64,000 nt of DNA. It comes from Phytophthora hibernalis. Lineage: Eukaryota > Oomycota > Peronosporomycetes > Peronosporales > Peronosporaceae. The notes beneath the pieces were generated by a model. It ran no database searches and was not told the DNA's origin. It saw only the letters and a list, made by a program, of their open reading frames with translations. A program made the position numbers and the translations under genes. Each line of letters begins with the position of its first letter. Positions within the stretch are counted from its first letter, which is position 1. The stretch spans positions 124,001 to 188,000 of the forward strand of contig JAAKBF010000168.1 in NCBI GenBank assembly GCA_012656075.1. Direction: 5' to 3'. Shown piece by piece: positions 10,784 through 19,644 of the stretch.

Positions 10784-13098
10784 TCATGCGAATGCCTTGC
10801 TCCACATCTTCTTCTCCTTGTCGAGTTGGCGGCGAAGGCGCAGCTTCAGACGCTCGTCAAGCTTGACAACGGCACGGTCCTGAGGTGAGAGTCGCAGGGC
10901 CTCCTTGACATCATCGGCAGCGAGCTCCAGCTTGTTCTCCTTCTCGTACGCCACAGCGCGGCGGTAAAGCGCCTTGACACTCTTAGCGTCCAACGCCAGC
11001 GCTTCATCGCAGTTCGCCGCAGCCTTGGTGTAGTTCTCCATCTTGAGGTAGCACTGTGCAAGGTTCAAGTACAGACTGAGCTTGATCGCGTTCACCTCCT
11101 CCTGGTCAGCCTGATTGAGGTCGAAGAACTTGGAGGCATGGGTCAAAGCCTTCACATACCGTGCAGCAGCTGTACAAAGGCAAGCAACGAATGTGTGAGC
11201 TTGCAATCAGAGATTACCATGTTTGATCTCCTTCGGGAGGACGTACCATGCTTGTAGTTGCCATCCTTAAACAGCTCGTTGCCCTCCTCCTTGTTCTTAA
11301 CGACCATGCGCATACGTTCGGGCTTCTTCAGTTTACGAGTGTCGTGGTCGTCGTCACCGCCTTCGGCTTGGCGTTCTGCCTCAGCCTTTTGCGACTCCTG
11401 CTCGAGTTGTTGCTCCAACGCTCGCTCATCAGCCTCGACAGCCGAGAAGTACGCCTCACAAGCAGTTCGGACTTCGGTCTCAATCGATTGGTGCTTCGCT
11501 CGGATCACATCAAGAGTAGCAGTCTCGGACTCCTCGGAGTAGATCCAGTCTTCAGCAGTGTCCAGGAGCGGGTTCAGCTTGGAGGTGTCGAGCTTACTGC
11601 CGTGCTTTCCGCTGCACTTGGAGCGCATCTCATAAACAAATGCTTCAATGGCATTGCGCTCGTGAGCAATAGCAGCCAACTCAGTATCACGTGCCTGGAG
11701 CTCTTGCTCCAGGGCCACATACTGCGCAAGTTCCTCAGTATCCTCGTCACCGTCCGCGGAAGCCGCAGCGGCAACCTCGCTAGAGTAAGCAGCACCCAAT
11801 GCAACGGCCGTTGTCGAATCAAGCATTCGACCGACGAGTGCGGTACTACGCTGCTGTTCAGCAGGGAACGCAGCAATGATAGCCTCCTGCACAAACGGAA
11901 TACGGGTACCACCGCCCACAATCTCCACTGACACAATATCAGCACTCGACACGCTCTCCTTGGCAGTCTCCAGCGCATTCTGCAGCATCTGCGTGATGCG
12001 TGCACGCTCAGCAGCGCACAGTTCTTCAAACACATTGCGGGAGACCGCGATGTTAACATCCTTCTCAGGTGCAAGGTTCTCCACCGTCACGCTGGCCTCG
12101 CCGATGGTCGATAGTAGCTTCTTGAGCTTCTCGCAGGCCTGGAACAGACGTTTACCCTCCTTCGAGTGGAAGGACACGCTCAGTTGGTGTTTCTCCAGCA
12201 CTTCCTTCTGGAAGTGTTCAAAAGCCGACGGTCAAGCGTCTCGGCGCCAAGTTCCACATCAGCCTCCGTCGCCAGAAGCGTCTCGCCGTCCGACGTGAGC
12301 TTCACCACCGCAATACTGGTGCTGGTGTGGCCCATGTCCACAATCGCAATGTGACGAGCAGTCTCCTCCATTGCCACATCTCCATCGGCGGCAGCAGGCG
12401 CCACGGCTTTCACCGGGTGCTTACAGTGAAAGCAGCGCGCCAGCGCCGCATCACGCGAAATGATCGCCAAACTCGAAATGCCTGCAATCTTCGCCGCGAC
12501 ACGAACCACACGCTTTTCCTCATCACCCCAAACAGACGGCACCGCCACCGTCACATGGAACGGCTCGTCCTTGAAGCGCTTCTTCATCTGCGTCGCCAGG
12601 TTGGCGAAGAGCATTCCCGTGAGCTGCTCCACCGTGAACTGGGTCTTGCTGCTGTCCTTTCCGTAGTCCACAGTAGCCACCACACGACCAGCACCATCCT
12701 CTTCAAAAGTGACTTGGTGTCCAGGCAGCCGCTCGATCTGGTGCTGCACGTCCGTCAATTGGCTCTTGCCCACGAGTCCAGACAGGAAGCTGATGGTGTT
12801 GCGAGGGTTGGTACTGGACGAGAGCACGGCCGATTCACCCACGAGGCGCTCCTCGCCCTTAAAGGACACCAGAGTGGCAGTGGTCATTCCCCCAGCTCGT
12901 TGAGCACCACGTCGCCGTTGCTTTCGGCCACTACGCATCGTTGCGCGCCCTGATTTAGTGAAGAGAGTAAATCATTAATTTTGTCAGCGAAACCGGGGCG
13001 TTAGACAGTGAGAGTTACATCGCTAGCATTGCAAGACGATGCACAAGAAGGTGCCGTACGAAGTCGACGCCGAACACGCGTGGGGGCTGCGTCGTCAT
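10784..13098 (-). CDS. Hsp110/Hsp70-like ATPase fused to C-terminal TPR domain, SBD-beta absent
   Basis: Three exons: 13060-13098 ('MTTQPPRVFGVDF'), 11247-12949 and 10784-11169; introns of 110 and 77 bp with GT..AG ends. The nucleotide-binding domain shows 'VTVAVPSVWGDEEK', 'IVDMGHTSTSIAVV' (Hsp110-like variant of the second phosphate loop) and 'VEIVGGGTRIPFVQEA'. After 'VALGAAYSSEVA' the protein passes straight into a long charged helical region ('ERNAIEAFVYEMRSK') that resembles the Hsp70 alpha lid. The beta-sandwich substrate domain is therefore missing. The C-terminal exon is a TPR array ('LNLAQCYLKMENYTKAAANCDEAL', 'KALYRRAVAYEKENKLELA'). A co-chaperone or nucleotide-exchange role is inferred. 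Single-base homopolymer indels (CCCCC at 12889 and AAAA at 12220) break the frame. Confidence 0.8.
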
Positions 13099-13286
13099 GA
13101 AGAATCACTGGTTGGAGACGCGAAAGCCGTTACGATTTTGGTCTCGAAAACTCTATTCCGTGTACGGACACAAGTTGTGTTTTAAACACCAATGAACCCA
13201 TATTCAACGACCATCACTCACTAAAAGGCAACTGCTTATTTTGCCCATTGGTCTCACTTGCCAATTGCAACCGCCAGACGCACGCC

Positions 13287-14177
13287 ATGACCAGTGCAAT
13301 CGAAGACACGTCCAAGCGACTTGTGTCGGTGTTATATACATTTGCAAGAGGCGGCGCTACAGTGGAAGAGCTGGAGTATACAGCGGAGCTCTTGATTGCA
13401 ACGGCGGAGGAAGAAAGCGCGACTCAGGACCGTTCCACGCTTGTCACTGCCTTCGTGGAAGTGCTGGAGGAGACGGATCTCCTCGATGCAGCAAAGCTGT
13501 CGGTTGTTGCAGATCAGCTTGCTGATGTGTTGCTGGGAAGTGATGATGACAGTGAAGAGGACCAAGAGAGCCATGCCAGTAAGAGGAGACGCATCCGCAG
13601 AGAGCGACTGGAGACACAGTTCGCTATTGGGAAGAGCTGTCTAGTGGTTCTAGAGGAAGACGATGCCTGGCATCCAGCACGGATTACTAACCACATTGGA
13701 GTGGGTGAAGATAGCGATAGTGAGGACGAGAAAGGTGTAGACAGCGGTGACTGGCCCATTGAAGTGGAGGTGGAGTTTATCGAGTTCGGCAAGAAGCAGG
13801 TCGTGAAAGAGGACGAAGTGGTGCTGGACGAAGACGTGGCTGGTCGTGAAGACGCTGAGGAAATGGCGGGTCTGTGTGAAATGTGTGAGCGTCCCATGAA
13901 CCTTACAGCTCACCACGTCATCCCGCGTGTGACCCATGCCAGGTATTTGCGCAAGGGCTATACGAAAGAGTTCCTCAACACCTGCATCATGATCTGCCGC
14001 CAGTGCCACAGCAAGGTCCACTCAGTTGAGGACAATAAGACACTGGCGCGCGAGTACAATACGCTCGAGAAGATCACGCAGCACCCGAAGATCATCGTCT
14101 GGGTTGCATATGCGCGGAAGCAGAAGGCTCGAGTCAAGCCTCGGAAGAAAAGCAAATGGCCCGTGGGAAGTGAGTGA
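13287..14177 (+). CDS. Acidic nuclear-type protein with C-terminal HNH-like zinc domain
   Basis: 296 aa from the ATG at 13287. The N-terminal ~100 residues are helical. An acidic stretch ('GSDDDSEEDQESH') next to a basic 'KRRRIRRERLE' looks like a nuclear localisation signal. The middle ('SCLVVLEEDDAWHPARI ... WPIEVEVEFIEFGKKQVV') resembles a Tudor/SGF29-like beta barrel (tentative). The C-terminus has 'CEMCERPMNLTAHHVIPR' and then 'CIMICRQCHSKVH', i.e. a CxxC..HH..CxxCH..H arrangement typical of HNH zinc domains, with a basic tail 'KQKARVKPRKKSKW'. HNH domains are usually nucleases or DNA-binding. The reading frame is intact. Function in oomycetes is unknown to me. Confidence 0.75.
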   Translation: MTSAIEDTSKRLVSVLYTFARGGATVEELEYTAELLIATAEEESATQDRSTLVTAFVEVLEETDLLDAAKLSVVADQLADVLLGSDDDSEEDQESHASKRRRIRRERLETQFAIGKSCLVVLEEDDAWHPARITNHIGVGEDSDSEDEKGVDSGDWPIEVEVEFIEFGKKQVVKEDEVVLDEDVAGREDAEEMAGLCEMCERPMNLTAHHVIPRVTHARYLRKGYTKEFLNTCIMICRQCHSKVHSVEDNKTLAREYNTLEKITQHPKIIVWVAYARKQKARVKPRKKSKWPVGSE

Positions 14178-14886
14178 AATGTGCTCGGCCATGTCATGGA
14201 TGAGAGATCCACGTCGATGTCCAAGGGACGTGCAGGCTTGTACAGCTTTGTTGATTTTACCCCAAGTTTGACAAACCGATGACGTCCATAATGTTGTTGC
14301 CTACATACAGAGCACGTACATGCAAATCAATGGCTACATGCAGACTACATAGACAATAGCACTGCTATTAGCAGAGTGGCAACACCTCCCGCGGCTGTGC
14401 CATACAGTATGGCCCATACTGGATATAGTGTCAGGAAAGCTCATTCTGCATCTACAGGAAGGAAAAGCTTACAATGATGAGCAGTACCTACAGTAAAACT
14501 AACGAGGTGGTGTGCACGCCGATATGAGAGCACGAACTCCAACGAGCCCATGGATATCGATTCAGAGCCTGCACACTTCCGCGAACAAGGGTATTCTCTA
14601 CAGTTTCATGATGTGTGCATCGTGTTCAGTACAGGTGGTGGCATTATTTGGCTCACAGCTGCCTGGTCATATTTCTTTCAGCTGCGCAAGACTTTATCCC
14701 TCACCGCCACGCAGGACAAGCCTCATGTTTGCTTTACGATGTACTTAAGTACTAGTATATACGCTCGTTAGGCAACAATCGCTTCCACCGTCTCCAGTGT
14801 CGCTAAACGTAGTAAATCGAGAACATCTACCATTTCTGCCAGGTGAGCTCCAACAATGTGCCCTGCAGTGTTTGCGCGTCCTAATA
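14178..14886. other. Intergenic, no confident gene
   Basis: About 700 bp downstream of the HNH gene. An ORF at 14550-14771 begins with ATG and contains one hydrophobic stretch, but it has no recognised family and nothing to support expression; I leave it uncalled. The region ends at a transposon terminus (14887). Confidence 0.4.
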
Positions 14887-15200
14887 GGGGGTCACAATTG
14901 GCAAATGGTACAAAAATTATGGTGGACTTTCGGACGAAGAAATGGTAGGAGTACTGGCAAAATATGGTAGCGGTCAGATATAAAATGCGTTACCATTATT
15001 ATTTGTTAGTCTACCCTCAACTTTTCGTCAGCTCCCCTACCTTCAATCCGTTATGCCGCGCGTCACCGCGCGCCGGCAGCTCATAGCTGACATTGTAAGC
15101 GTGGCTGCCGCCCCTTTGATGCGGAAGACTACGATGATTTCGTGGTGCTGGATGTGTTGAACACCAAGTCCGGGGTCTATCATCGGGGAGAGTTGTGGAC
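14887..15200 (+). mobile_element. 5' end of a DNA transposon (truncated)
   Basis: Begins with GGGGGTCACAATTGGC directly after TA and is followed by a stretch nearly repeated, in reverse, at 43,503 and downward. Around 15,050 a short coding piece (including 'DAEDYDDFVVLD') matches the minus-strand piece 'LDAEDDEDFVLLD' near 43,290, so both copies keep the 5' terminus and the first codons of the same transposase-like gene. The rest of the element is missing here. The family is not certain; PIF/Harbinger-like is one option. Confidence 0.6.
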
Positions 15201-15938
15201 CTTTGGGTTTATTCGCGCACTACATGTACTTCGTACTTGACTTCTCCAGATCGGAAGAGCACCAACAAGCGCGGAAAATGATTCGTTTCGAGAAATGGAC
15301 AATGCATCATGTGGAGAAATGCAAGCTCAGAAGCGTTCAATCTACAGTAAACAAGATGAAGAAAGAGGGAAACAACTGCCCTTCTGAAATGGTGATCAAT
15401 AATTGTGGAAGAGAAGTTTTTCAACGCAATGCATTCCGCGTCTGTGGTCTTGTGGTCGTTGTCATGGGCACCCACGAGGCCCGCGCATTTGGTATACAAT
15501 TGTGCACACGGTCCAAACTGGCCATGTGTCCTGCAGAAAGCGAGATGTCGTTTCCCAGCAACCGAGGTAGTGTATCAGGCCGTACTTGAAGAGGAACACG
15601 AGACCCGTTTTTGTCTTTGGTTAGCTGACTACTTTGTTTTAATAAATGCTCAGTGGATCGCCGTTCGTCATTTTAGAGTAAGACTGGTAAAGATGACCTT
15701 GCGGAGGATATGATCATCTTTCTGTTTGTGTGTTATGCGTTATGCAACCTGATGCTCACGAAAAAAGATGGCAGAAATTGCAATGAAGAAACGCTCATTG
15801 GATATCGATCGGAATGAATGTGAAGTGTCCTTCAAATTAAACCGAAGAACGCAACTTTGTTTAGCCAACGAGCTGCTAGCCAACAGTAAATGCCTAAATG
15901 GGGTCACATCACATCGTGTATCCATTTCAGGAGCTTCA
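15201..15938. other. Degenerate sequence without supported gene
   Basis: About 740 bp between a transposon remnant and a Crinkler relic. Open frames on both strands overlap each other, show no conserved motif and contain no recognisable domain. Possibly further transposon remnant. Confidence 0.4.
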
Positions 15939-16248
15939 TCACGCAAACTTACGGGAGGGAGGCATGTTTTTGACGATCTGGATACCTGCCGCACGGGCCA
16001 ATTCAATATTGGGGCCATACACACGCGCGGAATCATAGTATCCCTGAAGAATCGAACGATTGTTAGTGCGGATAAACGCCAGAAGTGCATCGAGCTTACG
16101 ACGCTTTACAGGCCCTTGGAAGCACGGAAGACTGATCTCAGTGACATCGGTGGCTGACGATTGGGAAAGTAGCGACTTGATGATCTCGAATGCTGTGCCT
16201 GGCTTAGAGACAACGGCATGCTCGATTGTAACTGGTAGTTTTAGAACC
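15939..16248 (-). pseudogene. Crinkler (CRN) C-terminal fragment, inverted relic
   Basis: About 100 codons on the minus strand matching the last part of the intact CRN at 16538-17827. It has 'EISLPCFQGPVKRRKLD' against 'EISLPCFQEPVKRQKLS', and 'YYDSARVYGPNIELARAAG' against 'YYDIASMLGPDIEMARSVA'. It ends at its own stop (15939-15941). On its 5' side it hits an in-frame stop about 16,250 and lacks the N-terminal LFLAK half, so it is a broken copy. It lies divergently, about 290 bp from the other CRN, pointing to local inverted duplication and decay. Confidence 0.8.
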
Positions 16249-16537
16249 GCTCAACTACTGAGATCTAACAGTTGCTATTTTGACGACGCAACCTCTCGAC
16301 CACCTTATAGCGAGAGCCACGTCTTTTCGATATTAGGGCGTTTCGGCCGCCAACGTTCAAACTATATTGATAAAAGCAATAGAACAGATTCTTACCTCAA
16401 GGATTAGTTCGGACCAGCACGACGTGGCGTCTCATCATTGGTTGAAAATCTATGTCACACACCTTCATGTCCGCTTAAGTACGCCAGAAATTCTCCTCCC
16501 TTCTTCCTCATTCCAGAATCTGCCGGCTCGAGGAAAG

Positions 16538-17827
16538 ATAGTTGAAATTTCACTGGAGTTTGCGATCGTAGGTCAGACAGGCACGTTCGACGTGAAGATC
16601 GACGATGGCGAGAAGGTTTCTGTGTTGAATAAGGCGATTATGGACGAGAACCCGGTGACTGTCAAGTGTGACGTCAAGGACCTGCAGCTCTTTCTGGCGA
16701 AGAAAGACGAAGGCCGCGGCGCGTGGCTCGATGGGGCTGGCGCGGCAGCTGTGGCGCTCGATGAACGTGGACACCCGCAAGGCTGCGTGCAGATGGATCC
16801 CACACTGTGGATCAAGAACCCCAAGCACTTTGGCGATAATTTTCAACCGGGTGAAGGCCAAGTTCACGTGCTGGTGGTGGTTCCGGAGGGGGCTGGAGGT
16901 TCAGTGAGTGAGGCATCCAAGATGGATCAACTCGTCGAAAAGGTTGACAAGATGTACGAGCAGACTGTGCTGGGCAAACGCAAGGTATATCGCCACTCAA
17001 GCGCGAGTTCGACGCTTCTGACTGAATTGAATGTTCGGTTGCAAGCTACCCGCGCGGTTCGATTCGCTACTGGGGACCTGGCGCATGCTGCACCGTTCAG
17101 GCGGGAAAGCATTAGCGATGAACGTGGGCAGAATATCGCGCTCACCGAGGAACAGCAACGTGAACGATATCGCGCGTATGTGGAAATCAACATCGGTGAT
17201 GTGCTCACGAGGAACAGGCTTTGCGTGTACGGTGTGGAAAAAGGGAAAGATATCCTCAAGGCTGAAATCCCTGGTCATAACATCGAACTTGTTGGACGCA
17301 CGGACATGATCATACTGAGTGATCTCGTCTTGGAGAACCCGCTCGACTTGGGGATGCTGCCTGGCGTGAGATTGCTTATCGAAGTGAAGAGAAAGGTGAA
17401 AGAACGCGCCATCTCTCAGGCTTTGTCAGAATTGATAGCCCTGGATGTTCTCGTCGATGAACCCGTGATGGCGCTCTTGACCGACTTGACTGATCATTGG
17501 CAGTTTTCTGGGTCTCCGATACGATCAACAATTCGATCAGTGACTCTACGTGATCCCAGCGAGGCGTTCGCGGTGATTAGGACTCTACTTAATCAGTCAC
17601 CGAGTGCTGGCGCAGAGATCAGCCTTCCGTGCTTCCAAGAACCTGTGAAGCGACAGAAGCTATCTCGGGTCTTGCCCTCTATCGCAGAGGCTAGTGGCAG
17701 CGGGATTCGTGAGTGCATCGAGCGATACTATGACATCGCCAGTATGTTAGGTCCCGACATTGAGATGGCGCGTTCTGTGGCTCGGCAGGTCACTCGATCT
17801 ATTCCCACGTTAAGTTATTTCAGCTGA
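16538..17827 (+). CDS. Crinkler (CRN) effector-family gene with PD-(D/E)XK-like C-terminus; start codon ATA
   Basis: Clear oomycete Crinkler. The N-terminal ubiquitin-like LFLAK domain begins 'VEISLEFAIVGQTGTFDV', with LFLAK at 16688-16702 and HVLVVVP at 16865-16885, the canonical end of the translocation/DWL module. The C-terminal domain has 'VGRTDMIIL', then 'LLIEVKRKVKERAISQALSEL': a D...ExK...Q pattern of restriction-like nuclease folds seen in some CRN families. It ends in the common 'YYDIASMLGPDIEMA' motif. CRN proteins are host-directed nuclear effectors (family knowledge). At the place of the usual ATG the codon is ATA (16538-16540), and there is no in-frame ATG upstream in the open stretch. 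The first in-frame ATG is at about 16639. Either the gene has lost its start, it uses an upstream exon spliced at the pyrimidine-rich AG near 16516, or the base is wrong. The remainder is intact. Confidence 0.85.
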   Translation: MVEISLEFAIVGQTGTFDVKIDDGEKVSVLNKAIMDENPVTVKCDVKDLQLFLAKKDEGRGAWLDGAGAAAVALDERGHPQGCVQMDPTLWIKNPKHFGDNFQPGEGQVHVLVVVPEGAGGSVSEASKMDQLVEKVDKMYEQTVLGKRKVYRHSSASSTLLTELNVRLQATRAVRFATGDLAHAAPFRRESISDERGQNIALTEEQQRERYRAYVEINIGDVLTRNRLCVYGVEKGKDILKAEIPGHNIELVGRTDMIILSDLVLENPLDLGMLPGVRLLIEVKRKVKERAISQALSELIALDVLVDEPVMALLTDLTDHWQFSGSPIRSTIRSVTLRDPSEAFAVIRTLLNQSPSAGAEISLPCFQEPVKRQKLSRVLPSIAEASGSGIRECIERYYDIASMLGPDIEMARSVARQVTRSIPTLSYFS

Positions 17828-17899
17828 TTCTGGCTTCGGCTTGATGCATTAGTAGTTTTTTTTTCATCCTAATAAATATAAAGTTAGTAATATACAAAG

Positions 17900-18115
17900 A
17901 TGGCGTACTCACCTGAACAATACCTCGCTAACAAAGAGCGCATTAAGGCAGCACAGAAGCGCTACTACCAGCGCACACGCGAAGCTCGTTTGTCGTATCA
18001 AAAGAGCTACGACGATATGAATAGAGAGCAGATCCGTGCTCGCAAGCGTAAGCCAAAACCGAACTTAGCGAATCTGAAAGCGAACCTAACAACGAAACCG
18101 AACTTAATTAATTAA
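17900..18115 (+). CDS. Small basic protein, AT-rich ORF, unrecognised
   Basis: 71 aa starting at an ATG after a T/A-rich leader (T-run at 17857-17864, then TAATAAATATAAAG). The sequence is rich in K, R, Y and Q ('RIKAAQKRYYQRTREARL'), coiled-coil-like, with a lysine/asparagine tail. Local AT content and codon choice differ sharply from the CRN upstream and the housekeeping genes. Small Lys/Tyr-rich proteins of this style are frequent in AT-rich DNA viruses and plasmids, but I cannot assign a family. No neighbouring capsid or polymerase gene is visible. Confidence 0.4.
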   Translation: MAYSPEQYLANKERIKAAQKRYYQRTREARLSYQKSYDDMNREQIRARKRKPKPNLANLKANLTTKPNLIN

Positions 18116-18319
18116 TTTTTTTCTCAAATGAGAAGTCAATCCCAATATAGTCAAAGACAATGGCTTAAAACCTCCAAAAGGTATAAGCCAAATATTTGAA
18201 TTAATTAATTTCAGAATATTTTGTAAATTACTAAGATATAAAGTCGATCCTGATACAAGGTCAAATAATTATAAAGTCATATCTACGGAGAATAATATAG
18301 CCAAGCATATATAGGCAAC

Positions 18320-18658
18320 ATGTTTGCATACGAACTCGAAGGATTAAAGAGATTAAATATCCAACCTATCAAATGGGGTAGTAGCTACCGTGTTAAGGTG
18401 CGTGGTAGAACGGGCAAGATGGTTTATGTTAGCAACGTTTCGCGTCCAATCAACCAGAGATTAGTATCTAAGCAGTACAATGTTTCGATTGAAACCCTTG
18501 AGAAACACTTGTCGCCCGACTACAAGGCTGATCCTAAGTACCGTTTTTACAATGGTAATCACATGGAATCACATTTGTACGAGGGTGTTGAGCGCTCATT
18601 GCGTCTACACAGACCAGACGGATACGCGCTGCGTGAGCAAATGCCTACGGCTCAGTGA
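18320..18658 (+). CDS. Unrecognised 112-aa protein; 3' end lies in a dispersed repeat
   Basis: ATG at 18320 in an AT-rich context; 'MFAYELEGLKRLNIQPIK' followed by a basic, beta-rich-looking stretch ('SYRVKVRGRTGKMVYV') that could bind nucleic acid (inference). The last ~20 codons and the stop fall in a segment repeated in reverse at 42,675-42,994. In that copy the stop TGA reads TGT and the upstream part of the ORF is missing. The gene therefore belongs to, or was invaded by, a repeat. No known domain is seen. Confidence 0.4.
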   Translation: MFAYELEGLKRLNIQPIKWGSSYRVKVRGRTGKMVYVSNVSRPINQRLVSKQYNVSIETLEKHLSPDYKADPKYRFYNGNHMESHLYEGVERSLRLHRPDGYALREQMPTAQ

Positions 18659-18905
18659 ATATTTAAGACGCACCTGTGTGTTGTGAGTCGAGTGCGTGGC
18701 GTAGGTCGCGCTGCTGTAAGCTGGGTGGGCTGTGGGCTGCAGGAGCGCACCTGTGAGGAGGGCAGGTGAGCGGGGCAGAAGGCAGGGAGGCGAAGGTACG
18801 GCGGAAATCTTTCCGTTGTAGTTGGAGTGCGCCCTCCGACAAAAAATTGCGACTGACAAGCAAATGGCCTCGTCGGATGGACCGCCACCCGAAAATAGCT
18901 TACCA
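18595..18905 (+). repeat. Dispersed GC-rich repeat, copy 1
   Basis: About 310 bp that recurs as a reverse complement at 42,675-42,994 with small differences and indels. Shared landmarks are GACGGATACGCG, TTTAAGACGCACCTGTG and the end CGAAAATAGCTTACCATC. It contains the 3' end of the upstream AT-rich ORF. Probably the 3' part of an unclassified mobile element. Confidence 0.75.
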
Positions 18906-19030
18906 TCTCAAAAATGGTTTATGTGGAGGTGATCCATTTCCGAGATGGAAATGTCCGCCGACCATAAAAATATGGTTACATGTACCATCTCGGCAAGATT
19001 ATGTTGCCAAAAAAGCCAATTCTGACCCCC
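18906..19030 (+). repeat. Transposon-like terminus ending CCAATTCTGACCCCC
   Basis: AT-rich 125 bp ending at 19030 in GCCAATTCTGACCCCC followed by TA. This is the inverted form of the GGGGGTCACAATTGGC terminus at 14887 and 43503. The internal sequence is only loosely alike, so it may be a related MITE or the right end of the element holding the AT-rich ORFs. Confidence 0.5.
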
Positions 19031-19644
19031 TAATCGCTGCAAATATCCTTCACGGACGAGGACGCACTTGACAATCTCCAATTCCTACAACTCAAAGTTT
19101 GAAGATCGCGATCCGATTGGCTGACAGCTTCAACCAGAAGATCGCGCGATCCGATTGGTTGGCAGCTTCAACCAGGATCCGATCTGGATCAAGCGAGTCA
19201 ATTTTCCTAGTCGCCAATGCTCGTCAAGCTCGACGGCTTTGCAGCAGCGTAGAGTGCGCATTGCAAATACTCTAGCTCGGCATACCTGCTATCCAATAGT
19301 ACCAGATTGTTTCCCGGTTGCGGCAGGCGCCGCAACGAGATCTGGACGACGTTTCATGCAAATCACGACAGCTTCAACGCTGGATGCGCGTGTATCTGCT
19401 GGATCAAACCCGTCGATCGATTGGTTCGCAATAGGCGATGGTCGCTCACGCGATCTGGAACCGAGCGACTGCTTGTAGGCGATTGTGAGCCCTTGATTTT
19501 TCGAATAAGCGCGCCAGGCGTCGCTTTGGTGCCATAGCATTGGGGTCCGCTTCGTTGGGATCATTTTCCAGCTCGACGAGTCCCGCGCAAGGCAATCAAA
19601 TCAAGCAACCCCAGCCGCACATTGTTCGCTGACCCGTTGCTGCA
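19031..19644. other. Upstream region of CCT gene with ~38-bp tandem duplication
   Basis: No gene supported. Two near-identical blocks (about 19,101-19,137 and 19,138-19,175), each GAAGATCGCG...CCGATTGG...CAGCTTCAACCAG, form a short direct repeat containing a CCAAT box in reverse (GATTGG). It could be a duplicated promoter element for the downstream gene. Confidence 0.45.

Noticed and set aside
11248..11931. 227-aa leucine-rich plus-strand ORF
   Set aside because: Mirror of the Hsp110-like coding sequence (Leu from antisense Glu/Lys codons).
14550..14771. 73-aa ORF with one hydrophobic helix
   Set aside because: ATG start and mild TM signal only; not enough to call a gene.
15203..15589. 128-aa plus-strand ORF
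   Set aside because: Follows a transposon remnant, starts without ATG support, overlaps an equally long antisense ORF and has no motif.
16060..16407. 115-aa plus-strand ORF as the N-terminus of the Crinkler gene
   Set aside because: It is antisense to the inverted CRN relic and in a different frame from the CRN.
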